Positions 38,843 through 48,437 of a stretch of 64,000 bases of DNA are shown piece by piece. The DNA is from Mesorhizobium sp. B2-3-12. GTDB lineage: Bacteria > Pseudomonadota > Alphaproteobacteria > Rhizobiales > Rhizobiaceae. A model generated the notes under the pieces. It made no database searches, had not been told where the DNA came from, and saw only the letters and a list, made by a program, of their open reading frames with translations. Where the stretch lies: the NCBI RefSeq assembly GCF_006442205.1, contig NZ_VFVR01000002.1:744001-808000 (forward strand), given 5' to 3'. A program made the translations under genes and the position numbers. Each line of letters opens with the position of its first letter. Position 1 is the first letter of the stretch.

Positions 38843-38867
38843 GGAGTCTTTGGTTGGGCAGCGCAGG

Positions 38868-39018
38868 CCCCCTCACCCGGATTGCCAAAACCGAATCGCA
38901 AGGGCAATTCGGGGCAATCCGACCTCTCCCCTAGGGGAGAGGAGTCTTGCAGGCGCTGGCGCCCGTCTCTTCTCCCCTCGGGGAGAAGGTGGCCGCGAAG
39001 CGGCCGGATGAGGGGGCT
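38868..39018. repeat. Snap-back palindromic intergenic repeat F
   Basis: CCCCCTCACCCGGATTGCC ... and ... GGCCGGATGAGGGGG ends, with an inner CTCTCCCCTAGGGGAGAG hairpin and TTCTCCCCTCGGGGAGAA hairpin. It fills the 281-base gap 38843-39123 between two plus-strand genes. Same family as A and H. Confidence 0.75.
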
Positions 39019-39123
39019 TCGTAAGGCGAGGCCTTTATATCTGGTGCAATAGAATTCGACCCCAAGGGAATTCAACGTTGGCCGGTCCCATGCGATAAGG
39101 CGCTCTGATCAGAGACCGCATCC

Positions 39124-39741
39124 ATGACCCTTACCGGCTTCCTCGCCTACAGCGCCGCTCTCGGCATCGCCGCCGCCATTCCAGGCCCCGGCGTCACCGC
39201 GCTTGTCGCGCGGGCTCTGGGCTCGGGCTTTCGCTCGTCGCTGGCCATGTCGTTTGGCCTGATGCTGGGCGACCTCATCTATCTCACCGCCGTGGTGCTG
39301 GGCCTCGCCTTCGTCGCGCAGGAGTTCGGCATGGTGTTCCTGGCCGTCAAGTGGGCCGGCGTCGCCTATCTCGCTTTTCTCGGCTGGCGTTTCTGGACCG
39401 CCGGCATCACGCCCGAGACGGTCGAAGCCAGGAAAGGCAAGGGCGGGCTGGTGTCCAGCTTCCTCGCTGGCCTCACCGTGACGCTCGGCAATCCCAAAAC
39501 GATGATCTTCTACCTCGCCATCACGCCGACCATCGTCGACCTGAAGACGATCACGCTAGCCGATTACGGCATTCTCGCCGCGCTGACGGTCGTCGTCCTG
39601 TTCGTCGTGCTGGTGCCTTACCTGGCACTCGCCGCCAAGGCGCGCTGGTTCCTGAAATCGCCGAAGGCACTCAAGCTGCTGAACCGCACCGCCGCCACCT
39701 TCATGGTCGGCGCGGCGGCGGCGATCGCCGCCCGCCAGTAG
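39124..39741 (+). CDS. LysE family amino acid exporter
   Basis: 205 residues and six membrane segments. The LysE/RhtB signature AIPGPGVTALVARALGSGFR is at about residues 18-37, and GNPKTMIFYLAI is in the middle of the protein. Family members export amino acids such as lysine, homoserine or threonine; the substrate here is not predictable. It stands alone with a repeat upstream. Confidence 0.92.
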   Translation: MTLTGFLAYSAALGIAAAIPGPGVTALVARALGSGFRSSLAMSFGLMLGDLIYLTAVVLGLAFVAQEFGMVFLAVKWAGVAYLAFLGWRFWTAGITPETVEARKGKGGLVSSFLAGLTVTLGNPKTMIFYLAITPTIVDLKTITLADYGILAALTVVVLFVVLVPYLALAAKARWFLKSPKALKLLNRTAATFMVGAAAAIAARQ

Positions 39742-39893
39742 GGCTTCGGCCAAACCGTTCCGCAAACCATTTGTTTCGGGAAACGCTTTTCCGGAGCAAA
39801 CGGGTTTTCAGCACGGCCCCTACTCGGATATTTCTTGCCGACAGCCTATCTTGCGCGGCTGAACAGCTTATCGTGCTGGCAGGAATGCCACTC

Positions 39894-39944
39894 GCCTGAA
39901 TACTCCTCTTGCCTGAAATACTCTCTTGCCTGAAATTCTGGGAG
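39894..39944. repeat. Tandem 17-bp repeats upstream of cysteine synthase
   Basis: Three adjacent 17-base units, each beginning GCCTGAA (39894, 39911, 39928). The first two are almost the same (GCCTGAATACTCCTCTT, GCCTGAAATACTCTCTT); the third diverges into the GGGAG ribosome site of the gene at 39953. Possible operator or leader slippage product. Confidence 0.8.
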
Positions 39945-39952
39945 CGAAACCA

Positions 39953-40933
<981 letters not shown>

Positions 40934-41103
40934 GGTTTTCGCGCACCCATCTTCCCTTCTCCCCTTGTTGGGTCCGAAGAACGGGCCGAGACCAGTGGCT
41001 CGCCCGGGCAGTGAATCGGCGCGTCGCGCCGGAAGCGGCTTTCCTCGCGCACGAGATGTGGCCGGCCTGACCGGCCGAAAAAAGCCGTCCAGGCTCCGCG
41101 ACC

Positions 41104-42351
41104 TCACTGTATGAGCGCCGCCCGTTTCTGCTGCAGGAAGCGGCGCACCGCGGGATCGCGCTCGAGGCCGATCGCGCGATCATAGGCTTCGAGCGCTTGC
41201 GGTGCCTGGCCGAGCCGGGCCAGCAGGCCGGCACGCGCGGCCCAGTAGGGCTGGTAGTCGTCGAGCCGCTTGTCGTCGCCCAGCACGTAAAGCGCCGCCA
41301 GCCCCGCCACCGCACCCTCGGTCTCGGCGATCGCTACCGCGCGGTTGATGGCCACGACCGGCGAACCGGCGATCGAAAACAGCGCTTCGTAGAGCGCGCG
41401 GATCGCCGCCCAGTCGGTGCGGCCGCTCAGCCGTCGCGCCACATGCGCGGACTGGACCGCCGCCTCGAGCTGGTAGCGGCCGATGGCGCCCATTGTGGCG
41501 GCACGGCCGAGCAGGCCTTCGGCCTCGTCGACCAGGGCGTGATCCCACAGCGCATGGTCCTGCTCGGCGAGCGGCACATAATCTCCGGCCATGTCGCGAC
41601 GTGCCGCGCGGCGTGCCTCGGCGAACAGCATCAGCGACAGCAGGCCCAGCGCCTCCGGCTCGTCCGGCAGCAGCGAGGCGACCAGCCGGCCGAGCCAGAT
41701 GCCTTCGGTGGCGAGGTTGCGACGCCGCGTCTCGGTGCCGGCCGGATCGGACCAACCCTCGGCGAAAGCGGCGTAGATCGCCTCCAGCACCGCGTCCAGC
41801 CTTTCGCCGAGTTCGGTCCGCTCCGGCACGCGGAACGGAATGCCGGTCTCGCGGATGCGGCTCTTGGCGCGTACCAGGCGCTGGCCCATCGCGGTCGGCG
41901 AGACCAGGAAGGCGGACGCGATCGTGGCGGCATCGAAGCCGAGGATGGTCTGCAGGATCAGCGGCGCCCGCACGCCGGCCTCGATCGCCGGATGGGCGCA
42001 GGCGAACATCAGCCGCAGCCGTTCGTCGGGCAGATCCTGGTCGGTCATGCGTGCCTCCGCCTCCTCGGCAATCAGCTTGAGATGGTCGCGGCCGGCTTCG
42101 CTGGTGAGCCGCCGCCGCACCGCGTCGACTCGCCGCCGCCTCGCCACGGCGAGCAGCCAGGCTTCCGGCTTTTGCGGCACGCCGGTGCGCGGCCAGCGTT
42201 CCAGCGCCGCCGCGAAGGCGTCGGCCAGCGCATCCTCGGCGCCGGCCACGTCGCGCGTGCGCGCCGCCAGCCAGGCCACCAGCTTGCCATAGCTCTGGCG
42301 GGCGGCGGCCTCCGCGGCCGCCCGGGCGATCTCGGGACGACTGTCCATCAC
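41104..42351 (-). CDS. ECF sigma factor of the ECF42 type with C-terminal TPR-like extension
   Basis: 415 residues, double the size of a plain ECF factor. Sigma-2 region (VAGAEDALADAFAAALERWP, then KPEAWLLAVARRRRVDAVRR) and sigma-4 region (LPDERLRLMFACAHPAI; AFLVSPTAMGQRLVRAKSRI) occupy residues 1-180. The rest is the DUF6596/TPR-like extension (SPVVAINRAVAIAETEG, YQPYWAARAGLLARLGQ). ECF42 factors lack an anti-sigma factor and are controlled through this extension. The partner DGPF/YCII gene lies 4 bases upstream. Regulated genes unknown. Confidence 0.93.
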   Translation of the reverse strand: MMDSRPEIARAAAEAAARQSYGKLVAWLAARTRDVAGAEDALADAFAAALERWPRTGVPQKPEAWLLAVARRRRVDAVRRRLTSEAGRDHLKLIAEEAEARMTDQDLPDERLRLMFACAHPAIEAGVRAPLILQTILGFDAATIASAFLVSPTAMGQRLVRAKSRIRETGIPFRVPERTELGERLDAVLEAIYAAFAEGWSDPAGTETRRRNLATEGIWLGRLVASLLPDEPEALGLLSLMLFAEARRAARRDMAGDYVPLAEQDHALWDHALVDEAEGLLGRAATMGAIGRYQLEAAVQSAHVARRLSGRTDWAAIRALYEALFSIAGSPVVAINRAVAIAETEGAVAGLAALYVLGDDKRLDDYQPYWAARAGLLARLGQAPQALEAYDRAIGLERDPAVRRFLQQKRAALIQ

Positions 42352-42355
42352 GCCG

Positions 42356-42724
42356 TCACTTCCTGGGCATGTAATCGTCCAGTTCCCAGATCGGCCGCAA
42401 CTCGACCGTGCCGGTGCTGGCCGCCGGGCAGCGTGCCGCCCATTCGATGGCGGTGTCGATGTCGGCCGCCTCGATCATATAGAAGCCGGCGAGCTGCTCC
42501 TTGGTGTCGGCATAGGGGCCGTCGATGACGTTGGTCTTGCCGTCGGCGATCCGCACCGATGTCGTCGCCTGGCTCGGACGCAGCCGATCGCCGGCCAGCC
42601 AGGTGCCCGATTTCTTCAACGCCTCGGTATAGGCACCATAGGCCGCGCTCATCTGCTGGGCCGCCTCGATCGGCACATTCGCCAGCGCGGCTTCGTTGGC
42701 ATAGATCATGATCATGTATCGCAT
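42356..42724 (-). CDS. DGPF/YCII-related domain protein, ECF42 partner
   Basis: 122 residues from the ATG at 42724. It begins MRYMIMIYANE, typical of YCII/DGPF proteins, contains VIDGPYADTKEQLAGFYMIE (the DGPF-type motif, here DGPY) and ends with AAxxPxxxxGxVELRPI-type residues. DGPF proteins are the conserved neighbours of ECF42 sigma factors; their biochemical role is unclear. The sigma gene follows after 4 bases. It is divergent from the TAXI gene across 256 bases with no other gene. Confidence 0.92.
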   Translation of the reverse strand: MRYMIMIYANEAALANVPIEAAQQMSAAYGAYTEALKKSGTWLAGDRLRPSQATTSVRIADGKTNVIDGPYADTKEQLAGFYMIEAADIDTAIEWAARCPAASTGTVELRPIWELDDYMPRK

Positions 42725-42980
42725 GGGTTTTCTCCCGTGGTTTCGAAGGCCGCGTCCTTGCGGGGCCGGACGTATGTCGCGCGGCGGCGACCGATTTCGA
42801 CAGCTCGCGGAAAAACTTTCCGCTCCGGCCGCGCCTTGTGCAAGCGGGCATGTGTTTGGCACCCTCTCAACCATTCGTCTAACGCGCCGAATTGCGGGTT
42901 GGCATTTCCCTTCCGCTGTCTAAACTCGCCTCCGTTCGTATCAGGGAGGTGATGCGGTCAATATTTCAGGGAGGAACCAG

Positions 42981-43940
42981 ATGCTGAATTTCAGAACGAA
43001 AATTGTTGCTGCCGGCGCGATGGCGCTTTCACTTGGACTTGGCGCGGTGTCGGCCACCGCGCAGGAGTTCATCAATGTGCTGACCGGCGGAACTTCGGGC
43101 GTCTATTATCCGCTCGGCGTGGCGCTGTCGGAAATCTACGGCAAGGGCATCGAAGGCGCCCGCACCCAGGTGCAGGCGACCAAGGCCTCGGTCGAGAACC
43201 TCAACCTCCTGCAGCAAGGCAAGGGCGAGATCGCCTTCGCGCTCGGCGATTCCGTCAAGATGGCCGCCGAAGGCAATGCCGAGGCGGGCTTCCCCGGCAA
43301 GCTCGACAAATTGCGCGGCATCGCCGCCATCTACCCCAATTACATCCAGATCGTCGCCAGCCAGGAGTCCGGCATCAAGACACTGGCCGACCTCAAGGGC
43401 AAGAGCCTGTCGGTCGGCGCGCCGGCCTCGGGCACCGAGCTCAACGCACGCGCCATCTTCGCCGCCGCCGGGCTGAAATACGAGGATCTCGGCCGCGTCG
43501 AATACCTGCCCTTCGCCGAATCGGTCGAGCTGATCAAGAACCGCCAGCTCGACGCCACGCTCCAGTCGGCCGGGCTCGGCGTCGCCTCGATCCGCGACCT
43601 CGCCACCTCGCTGCCGATCAATGTCGTGGCGGTGCCGGCCGAAGATGTCGCCAAGATCGGCTCGCCCTATCTGTCGGTGATCATTCCCAAGGGCACTTAT
43701 GAGGGCCAGAGCGAGGATGTGGCGACGGCCGCCGTCGGCAATTTCCTGATTACCCGCGCCGACGTCTCCGACGAAACCGCCTACCAGATGACCAAGCTGA
43801 TGTTCGACCATCTCGACCAGCTCGCCGCCGCCCACGCCGCCGCCAAGGCGATCGATCCGGGCAAGGCGCTCGACGGCATGCCGGTGCCGCTGCATCCGGG
43901 AGCCGAGCGCTACTACAAGGAAAAGGGTTTGTTGAAGTAA
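42981..43940 (+). CDS. TAXI family TRAP transporter solute-binding protein
   Basis: 319 residues. A signal peptide (core AAGAMALSLGLGAVS, cleavage near ATAQ) is followed by the TAXI signature INVLTGGTSGVYYPLGVALS and the block EIAFALGDSVKMAAEG. It binds a carboxylate-type ligand (glutamate-like or dicarboxylate in known TAXI systems) in the periplasm for the fused permease at 44014. GGGAGG precedes the ATG. Confidence 0.95.
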   Translation: MLNFRTKIVAAGAMALSLGLGAVSATAQEFINVLTGGTSGVYYPLGVALSEIYGKGIEGARTQVQATKASVENLNLLQQGKGEIAFALGDSVKMAAEGNAEAGFPGKLDKLRGIAAIYPNYIQIVASQESGIKTLADLKGKSLSVGAPASGTELNARAIFAAAGLKYEDLGRVEYLPFAESVELIKNRQLDATLQSAGLGVASIRDLATSLPINVVAVPAEDVAKIGSPYLSVIIPKGTYEGQSEDVATAAVGNFLITRADVSDETAYQMTKLMFDHLDQLAAAHAAAKAIDPGKALDGMPVPLHPGAERYYKEKGLLK

Positions 43941-44013
43941 GGGTGCGGCAACCGGAGATGTCTTCGCGAGGCGCCGCCTCGCCCTGCAATTCGCCCGCTT
44001 TGGAGTGCGTCGG

Positions 44014-46134
44014 ATGAGCCAAGCAGCCTCTGGTACGACAGCCGACCCCAAATCTTCCACCTCCCATCTCCCCGCGACCGAGGAGCAGGTCGAGGGCCTG
44101 CCGCCGGGCTTCGGCGACGGCATCGCCGGCAAGGCGGCCTTCGCCATCGCCGTCGCCTTTTCCGCCTTCCAGATCTACATCGCCGCCTATGGCAGCCTTC
44201 CGAGCCAGGTGGTGCGGGCCATGCATGTCGGCTTCCTGCTGCTGCTCGGCTTCGCCCTGATCGCCAATCTGCGCGCCACCAGCCTGCCGGCCAAGGCCGC
44301 GTTCTGGACGCTGGGCGTGCTCGGCTTCGGCACCGGCCTGTACAATTGGGTGTTCTATAACGACCTCATCCGACGCTCCGGCTTCCTCACCACGCCCGAC
44401 CTGATCGTCGGCGCCGTGCTGGTGGTGCTGGTGTTCGAGGCGGCCAGGCGGCTGATGGGGCTGCCGCTGGCGGTCATCGCCTTTATCTTCCTCGCCTATT
44501 GTTTCATCGGCAACCATTTGCCGGCGCCGTTCATCCATCGCGGCTATGATTTCGCCCAGCTCGTCGACACCTTCGCTTACGGCACCGAAGGCATTTACGG
44601 CACGCCGATCTATGTCTCGGCCGCCTATATATTCATCTTCGTCGTCTTCGCCGCCTTTCTCGAACGCGCCGGCATGATCGCGCTGTTCAACGATTTCGCG
44701 CTCGGCCTGGTCGGCACCTGGCGCGGCGGCCCAGCGCAGGTCTGCGTGCTGTCGTCGGCGCTGATGGGCACGATCTCCGGCTCCGGCGTCGCCAATGTGG
44801 TGGCGAGCGGCCAGTTCACCATTCCGCTGATGAAGCGCTTCGGCTTCCGCTCGGCCTTCGCCGGCGCCGTCGAGGCAACCTCGTCCATGGGCGGCCAGAT
44901 CATGCCGCCGGTGATGGGCGCGGTCGCCTTCATCATGGCCGAGACGCTGAACATCCCCTATGCCGAGGTGGTCAAGGCGGCGATCATTCCTGCCTTGCTC
45001 TATTTCGGCGCCTGCTTCTGGCAGGTGCATCTGGAGGCCGGCAAGGCCGGCCTGCGCGGCATGGCCCAGGCCGACCTGCCCAACCCATGGGAGGCGGTGC
45101 GGCGGCACTGGCCGCTGGTGCTGCCGCTGGCGGCCCTGATCTATCTGTTGTTCGCCGGCTATACGCCGGTGTTCGCCGGCACGATGGGCCTGGCGCTGAC
45201 CATCGTGCTCATCCTCGGCACGCCGCTGGCGGCGCTGATCGGGCCGCTGGCCTTCCGCGTCGTCTTCTGGCTGGCGCTCGGATTTGCCGCCGCCTCCTTC
45301 ATGAAATTCGGCGTCAACATCCTCAGCCTTGTCATCGCGGCGCTCGTCATAGCCTGCCTCGCCTTCAAGGGCGGACGCGAGACGCTGCAAATCTGCGTGG
45401 ACTCGCTCGCCGAGGGCGCCAAGAACGCGCTGCCGGTGGGCATTGCCTGCGCCATCGTCGGCATCGTCATCGGCACGCTGACGCTGACCGGCATCGCCTC
45501 CACCTTCATCGGCTGGATCATCTCGATCGGCGAGAACAATCTGTTCCTGTCGCTGGTGCTGACCATGCTGACCTGCCTGGTGCTCGGCATGGGCATCCCG
45601 ACCATCCCCAACTACATCATCACCTCGTCGCTGGCCGGACCGGCGCTGCTGTCGCTCGGCGTTCCGCTGGTGGTCAGCCACATGTTCGTCTTCTATTTCG
45701 GCATCATGGCCGATCTGACGCCGCCGGTGGCGCTGGCCGCCTTTGCCGCGGCACCCATGGCCAAGGAGAGCGGGCTCAAGATCGGCATCCAGGCGACCAA
45801 GCTTGCCATTGCCGGCTTCGTGGTGCCGTTCATGGCGGTCTACACGCCGGCGCTGATGCTGCAGGACGCCGGCCCGATCGCCGCCCAGTTCGGTTATCCC
45901 GTCGAGGTCGCCTATATCGTCGTCAAGGCGTGCATGGGCATCGTGCTGTGGGGGGCGGCCGCAGTCGGCTTCCTTGCCAGGCGCATGGCCTGGTGGGAGC
46001 GGCTTGTCGCCTTCGCCGCCGGCGTGCTCCTGGTGGCGGCGCTGCCGCTCACCGACGAGGCGGGATGGGCGCTGTCGCTGGCCTGGATCGGCTGGCACGT
46101 CTGGGGGACACGGCAAGCCTCGACCGCCGCATGA
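44014..46134 (+). CDS. TRAP transporter fused permease (TAXI type, DctQ-DctM fusion)
   Basis: 706 residues from the ATG at 44014; a GTG at 44005 is in frame but GGAG suits the ATG. About 18 membrane segments: a DctQ-like four-helix part up to about residue 170, then a DctM-like part with GTISGSGVANVVASGQFTIP and MGGQIMPPVMGAVAFIMAE. It couples solute uptake to a sodium or proton gradient. The stop overlaps the start of the DUF1850 gene (46131-46134). Confidence 0.95.
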   Translation: MSQAASGTTADPKSSTSHLPATEEQVEGLPPGFGDGIAGKAAFAIAVAFSAFQIYIAAYGSLPSQVVRAMHVGFLLLLGFALIANLRATSLPAKAAFWTLGVLGFGTGLYNWVFYNDLIRRSGFLTTPDLIVGAVLVVLVFEAARRLMGLPLAVIAFIFLAYCFIGNHLPAPFIHRGYDFAQLVDTFAYGTEGIYGTPIYVSAAYIFIFVVFAAFLERAGMIALFNDFALGLVGTWRGGPAQVCVLSSALMGTISGSGVANVVASGQFTIPLMKRFGFRSAFAGAVEATSSMGGQIMPPVMGAVAFIMAETLNIPYAEVVKAAIIPALLYFGACFWQVHLEAGKAGLRGMAQADLPNPWEAVRRHWPLVLPLAALIYLLFAGYTPVFAGTMGLALTIVLILGTPLAALIGPLAFRVVFWLALGFAAASFMKFGVNILSLVIAALVIACLAFKGGRETLQICVDSLAEGAKNALPVGIACAIVGIVIGTLTLTGIASTFIGWIISIGENNLFLSLVLTMLTCLVLGMGIPTIPNYIITSSLAGPALLSLGVPLVVSHMFVFYFGIMADLTPPVALAAFAAAPMAKESGLKIGIQATKLAIAGFVVPFMAVYTPALMLQDAGPIAAQFGYPVEVAYIVVKACMGIVLWGAAAVGFLARRMAWWERLVAFAAGVLLVAALPLTDEAGWALSLAWIGWHVWGTRQASTAA

Positions 46135-46514
46135 GCCTGTGCATCCTTTCCGCCGGCAAGACGGCGACACTGACTGTTGCCGCCTTCACACTGTCCTGGA
46201 CGCATTCGGTGGAGCGGACGCTCTGGGAAGAGAACTGGACGGTGACGCCGTCCGGCCTGCAAGTGGTCGAGGCCCGCATCAAGGGCTCGGGCGCCGGCAT
46301 GGAGCCGCCGGAAGGTGCCGTGCTGCGCGACGGCTGGTGGGTCTATGTGCCCAGGGTTGGCCCGCAGTCGCGTCTCGTGCTCGCCGCCTCCGGCGCGACC
46401 GGCGATGGCTGGACGCTGTGCACGGTTCAGGGCTGTATGGATCTCGGCAGGACGGCGGGCGAAACGATCTCGCTCGAGCCGTGCGAACCCTTGGGTTCCA
46501 GCCAGCCGCGATAG
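46131..46514 (+). CDS. DUF1850 protein of the TAXI-TRAP operon
   Basis: 127 residues. The ATG at 46131 overlaps the permease stop by four bases. Motifs SWTHSVERTLWEENW and AGMEPPEGAVLRDGWWVY are the DUF1850 hallmarks (SV-x-WxE; GAGMEPP). A weak signal-like N-terminus is present. DUF1850 genes occur almost only in TAXI-TRAP operons, in orders that differ between species; role unknown. A 140-base gap follows. Confidence 0.88.
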   Translation: MSLCILSAGKTATLTVAAFTLSWTHSVERTLWEENWTVTPSGLQVVEARIKGSGAGMEPPEGAVLRDGWWVYVPRVGPQSRLVLAASGATGDGWTLCTVQGCMDLGRTAGETISLEPCEPLGSSQPR

Positions 46515-46654
46515 CGCACGATCAGGCCGGTCACCGGGTGCGAGATCTCGACATGGAGTATATCGCGGCGAACAGGATTCGCCTGATCTTTTGTAAGCTT
46601 CTGATTTTATGTATGTCGTTGTCCGGAATCGATGACACTTCCGGGCGACACGCA

Positions 46655-47092
46655 TTAGCCGATCAGCCGCCCGCGCAGCTCGGTCGACGGGACGTCGCAG
46701 CTGTCCTTCCTGCCGAACAGGGCATAACGATTCCCGGCGATGCGATCGTAGAGCCAGTCGCGTAGCGGGCGTGGCAACAACAACAAAGCCCTGGCAGCTC
46801 GCTAGGGCCAGCCAAGCTCGGTCATGACGGCGACGAAACTATCGAGACGCGTGAAGAGGACGCCGCCGACCAGGACGAGATTGGTTTCGTAGCTGTCGGT
46901 CGGCAGGTTGTATCCGCGGAACAGGGCCTCGCCGAGCGGCGATTGCGCGGTTGCGAAGCGGAAGCGCGCCTTGCGGTCGAGGCGGACCACCATGCGCACG
47001 AAGCCCGAGCAGAACACGCAGACGCCGTCGAAAACGATCAGCGGCTGGCTTGCATCGAGGGGTAGGGAAGGCTGCTTGGGACGGTCGGTCAC
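46655..47092 (-). pseudogene. DCC (DUF393) thiol-disulfide oxidoreductase gene with in-frame TAG
   Basis: The frame from 47092 encodes LIVFDGVCVFCSGFVRMVVR with the DCC-family CxxC, and reaches VMTELGWP, where TAG (46802-46804) stops it at 96 residues. In the same frame another 48 codons follow, reading LLLLPRPLRDWLYDRIAGN then RYALFGRKDSCDVPSTELR and ending at TAA (46655-46657). That tail is the normal DCC C-terminus, so the full gene is 145 codons with one amber codon, at a place where relatives have tryptophan (TGG to TAG). Either a recent nonsense mutation, a sequencing error or readthrough. Family function: poorly known membrane-associated redox proteins. Confidence 0.85.
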
Positions 47093-47144
47093 GCTGGCCT
47101 CGGCTGCTTATGTCCCTAGGACCCTAAGCCAGCCGATGGCGGTC

Positions 47145-47270
47145 TCAAAGACGCGACGTTGTCGCACGCCGCCGGTCGGCGAAAATCGGCCGCTCGGCGC
47201 GATAGGTCGTGCCGCGGGTGTTGGCGTCCGGCCTGCAGATGCGGCTGTTGTGGCGGCTCTCGAAAGTCAT
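47145..47270 (-). CDS. Possible small protein, second of a tandem pair
   Basis: 41 residues. The ATG at 47270 lies one base after the stop of the gene at 47272. The sequence is basic: ESRHNSRICRPDANTRGTTY then RAERPIFADRRR. It shares a TYRxER word with its upstream neighbour. No ribosome site of its own is clear, so translational coupling would be needed. No family recognised. Confidence 0.35.
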   Translation of the reverse strand: MTFESRHNSRICRPDANTRGTTYRAERPIFADRRRATTSRL

Positions 47271-47271
47271 G

Positions 47272-47412
47272 TCAGTGCGCGCCCAGCGAGGTGCCGCGAC
47301 GGGCGCAGGCCGGACCGGGGCCGCGCATATAATAGCGCTCCGGCCGATAGGTCGGCGCGACGAACTCGCGGATGGCGGCGGCATAGCCGATGAGGTGCGT
47401 GAGGAAGTTCAT
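47272..47412 (-). CDS. Possible small protein, first of a tandem pair
   Basis: 46 residues from the ATG at 47412, preceded by AGGGACAGGGAAA. It reads NFLTHLIGYAAAIREFVAPT then YRPERYYMRGPGPACARRG: one amphipathic helix and an aromatic/basic tail. No family recognised. The frame is open to 47463 but without a better start. Confidence 0.45.
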   Translation of the reverse strand: MNFLTHLIGYAAAIREFVAPTYRPERYYMRGPGPACARRGTSLGAH

Positions 47413-47696
47413 TTTCCCTGTCCCTGTCCCGATTTTCGGATGTCCCTTCCGAATTGCGAGCACGATAGCATCGAGGCGTGAATAGTCGGTGAACGTGATG
47501 TTAATTTTTGGTCGAAAACCCGTTGCTTCATGGCCGGAATGCGGCTGATTCGGGGTGTTTCCGCGCCTTTTGTCACCATTCCAGCCAGTGTGACTTTTGC
47601 ATCACATATGTTTCGTTTGAATGTCGCCTTGGCGCGCTTGTGTTTCAACTTCCGGGCCGTTGTTGAAATTTCCTTGCCTGACGGCCGGCAAGCTCC

Positions 47697-47721
47697 GGAA
47701 CCGGCCCGCGCAGCGGACGTT
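47697..47721 (+). promoter_or_regulatory. EcfG-type general stress promoter before the DUF892 gene
   Basis: GGAAC (47697-47701), 16 bases, CGTT (47718-47721), a perfect match to the alphaproteobacterial EcfG consensus GGAAC-N16/17-CGTT, 91 bases upstream of the start at 47812. It sits in the 399-base gene-free stretch 47413-47811, where I see no other feature. Confidence 0.7.
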
Positions 47722-47811
47722 GGTCCATAGGACCGGCATTGCCGGCTCGCGGGCGCTGCCCAGCAGGCAGGCCGGAAACCCCACGGCAAGAGCAATGGAA
47801 AGGCTGAAATC

Positions 47812-48318
47812 ATGGGCTTCTTTTCGAAGGACATCAAAACGCTGAACGATCTCTTCGTGCACACGCTGCGCGACATCTATTATGCCGAGAAGCAGATCGA
47901 GAAGGCGCTGCCAAAGATGGTCGACAAGGCAACCGACCCGCAATTAAAGGCCGGCTTCGAAAAACATCTCGAACAGACCAAGGGCCATATCGGACGCGTC
48001 GAGGAGGTGTTCGAGTTGTTTGGGGTGAAGGCCAAGCAGGTGAACTGCCCGGCCATCGACGGCATTCTCGAGGAGGCCGACGACGTCAGCGGCGATGTCG
48101 ACGACAAGGACGTTCTCGACGCCGCGCTGATCGCCTCCGCCCAGGCCGTCGAGCATTATGAAATGACCCGCTACGGCACGTTGATCGCATGGGCCAAGCA
48201 GCTCGGCCGCAGCGACTGCGCCAATGTGCTGGCCAAGAACCTGAAGGAGGAGCAGGCGACTGATCGCAAGCTGACCGAAATGGCGGAAAGCAAGATCAAC
48301 CTCCAAGCCGCCGAGTAG
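47812..48318 (+). CDS. Ferritin-like DUF892 protein (YciE/YciF family)
   Basis: 168 residues. Typical start KDIKTLNDLFVHTLRDIYYA with EKQIEKALPKM, then EQTKGHIGRVEEVFELFG, and HYEMTRYGTLIAWAKQLG with the E/H ligands of a ferritin-like four-helix bundle. Members are stress-induced in many bacteria; metal chemistry unproven. The upstream EcfG promoter supports a general-stress role, and the next genes are Ku-LigD under a similar promoter. Confidence 0.92.
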   Translation: MGFFSKDIKTLNDLFVHTLRDIYYAEKQIEKALPKMVDKATDPQLKAGFEKHLEQTKGHIGRVEEVFELFGVKAKQVNCPAIDGILEEADDVSGDVDDKDVLDAALIASAQAVEHYEMTRYGTLIAWAKQLGRSDCANVLAKNLKEEQATDRKLTEMAESKINLQAAE

Positions 48319-48380
48319 GGCAGGCCGCCGAATAGGACCGGGGCCGGAGGCAACCGCGCCGGGCCCGGCCGGACAGGATT

Positions 48381-48406
48381 GGAACCGGGCGGGGTGGTCG
48401 CCCGTT
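48381..48406 (+). promoter_or_regulatory. EcfG-type promoter before Ku-LigD, within a hairpin
   Basis: GGAAC (48381-48385), 17 bases, CGTT (48403-48406), 31 bases before the ku start. The same bases form an inverted repeat (GGAACCGGGCG / CGCCCGTTCC with one bulge) that could also end the DUF892 transcript, although no T-run follows. Both readings are possible. Confidence 0.6.
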
Positions 48407-48437
48407 CCACCTGATCTTTCTCTCACGGGGAACCATC

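Noticed and set aside
41065..41092. GGCCGG/CCGGCC stem with an A-run, terminator-like
   Set aside because: The T-run comes before the stem on the strand where it would be needed; not a valid rho-independent terminator for either neighbour.
43750..46170. 806-codon open frame on the minus strand opposite the TAXI-TRAP genes
   Set aside because: Composition is Arg/Gln/His/Gly/Asp-rich low complexity, as in antisense frames of GC-rich genes; the plus strand holds clear transporter motifs.
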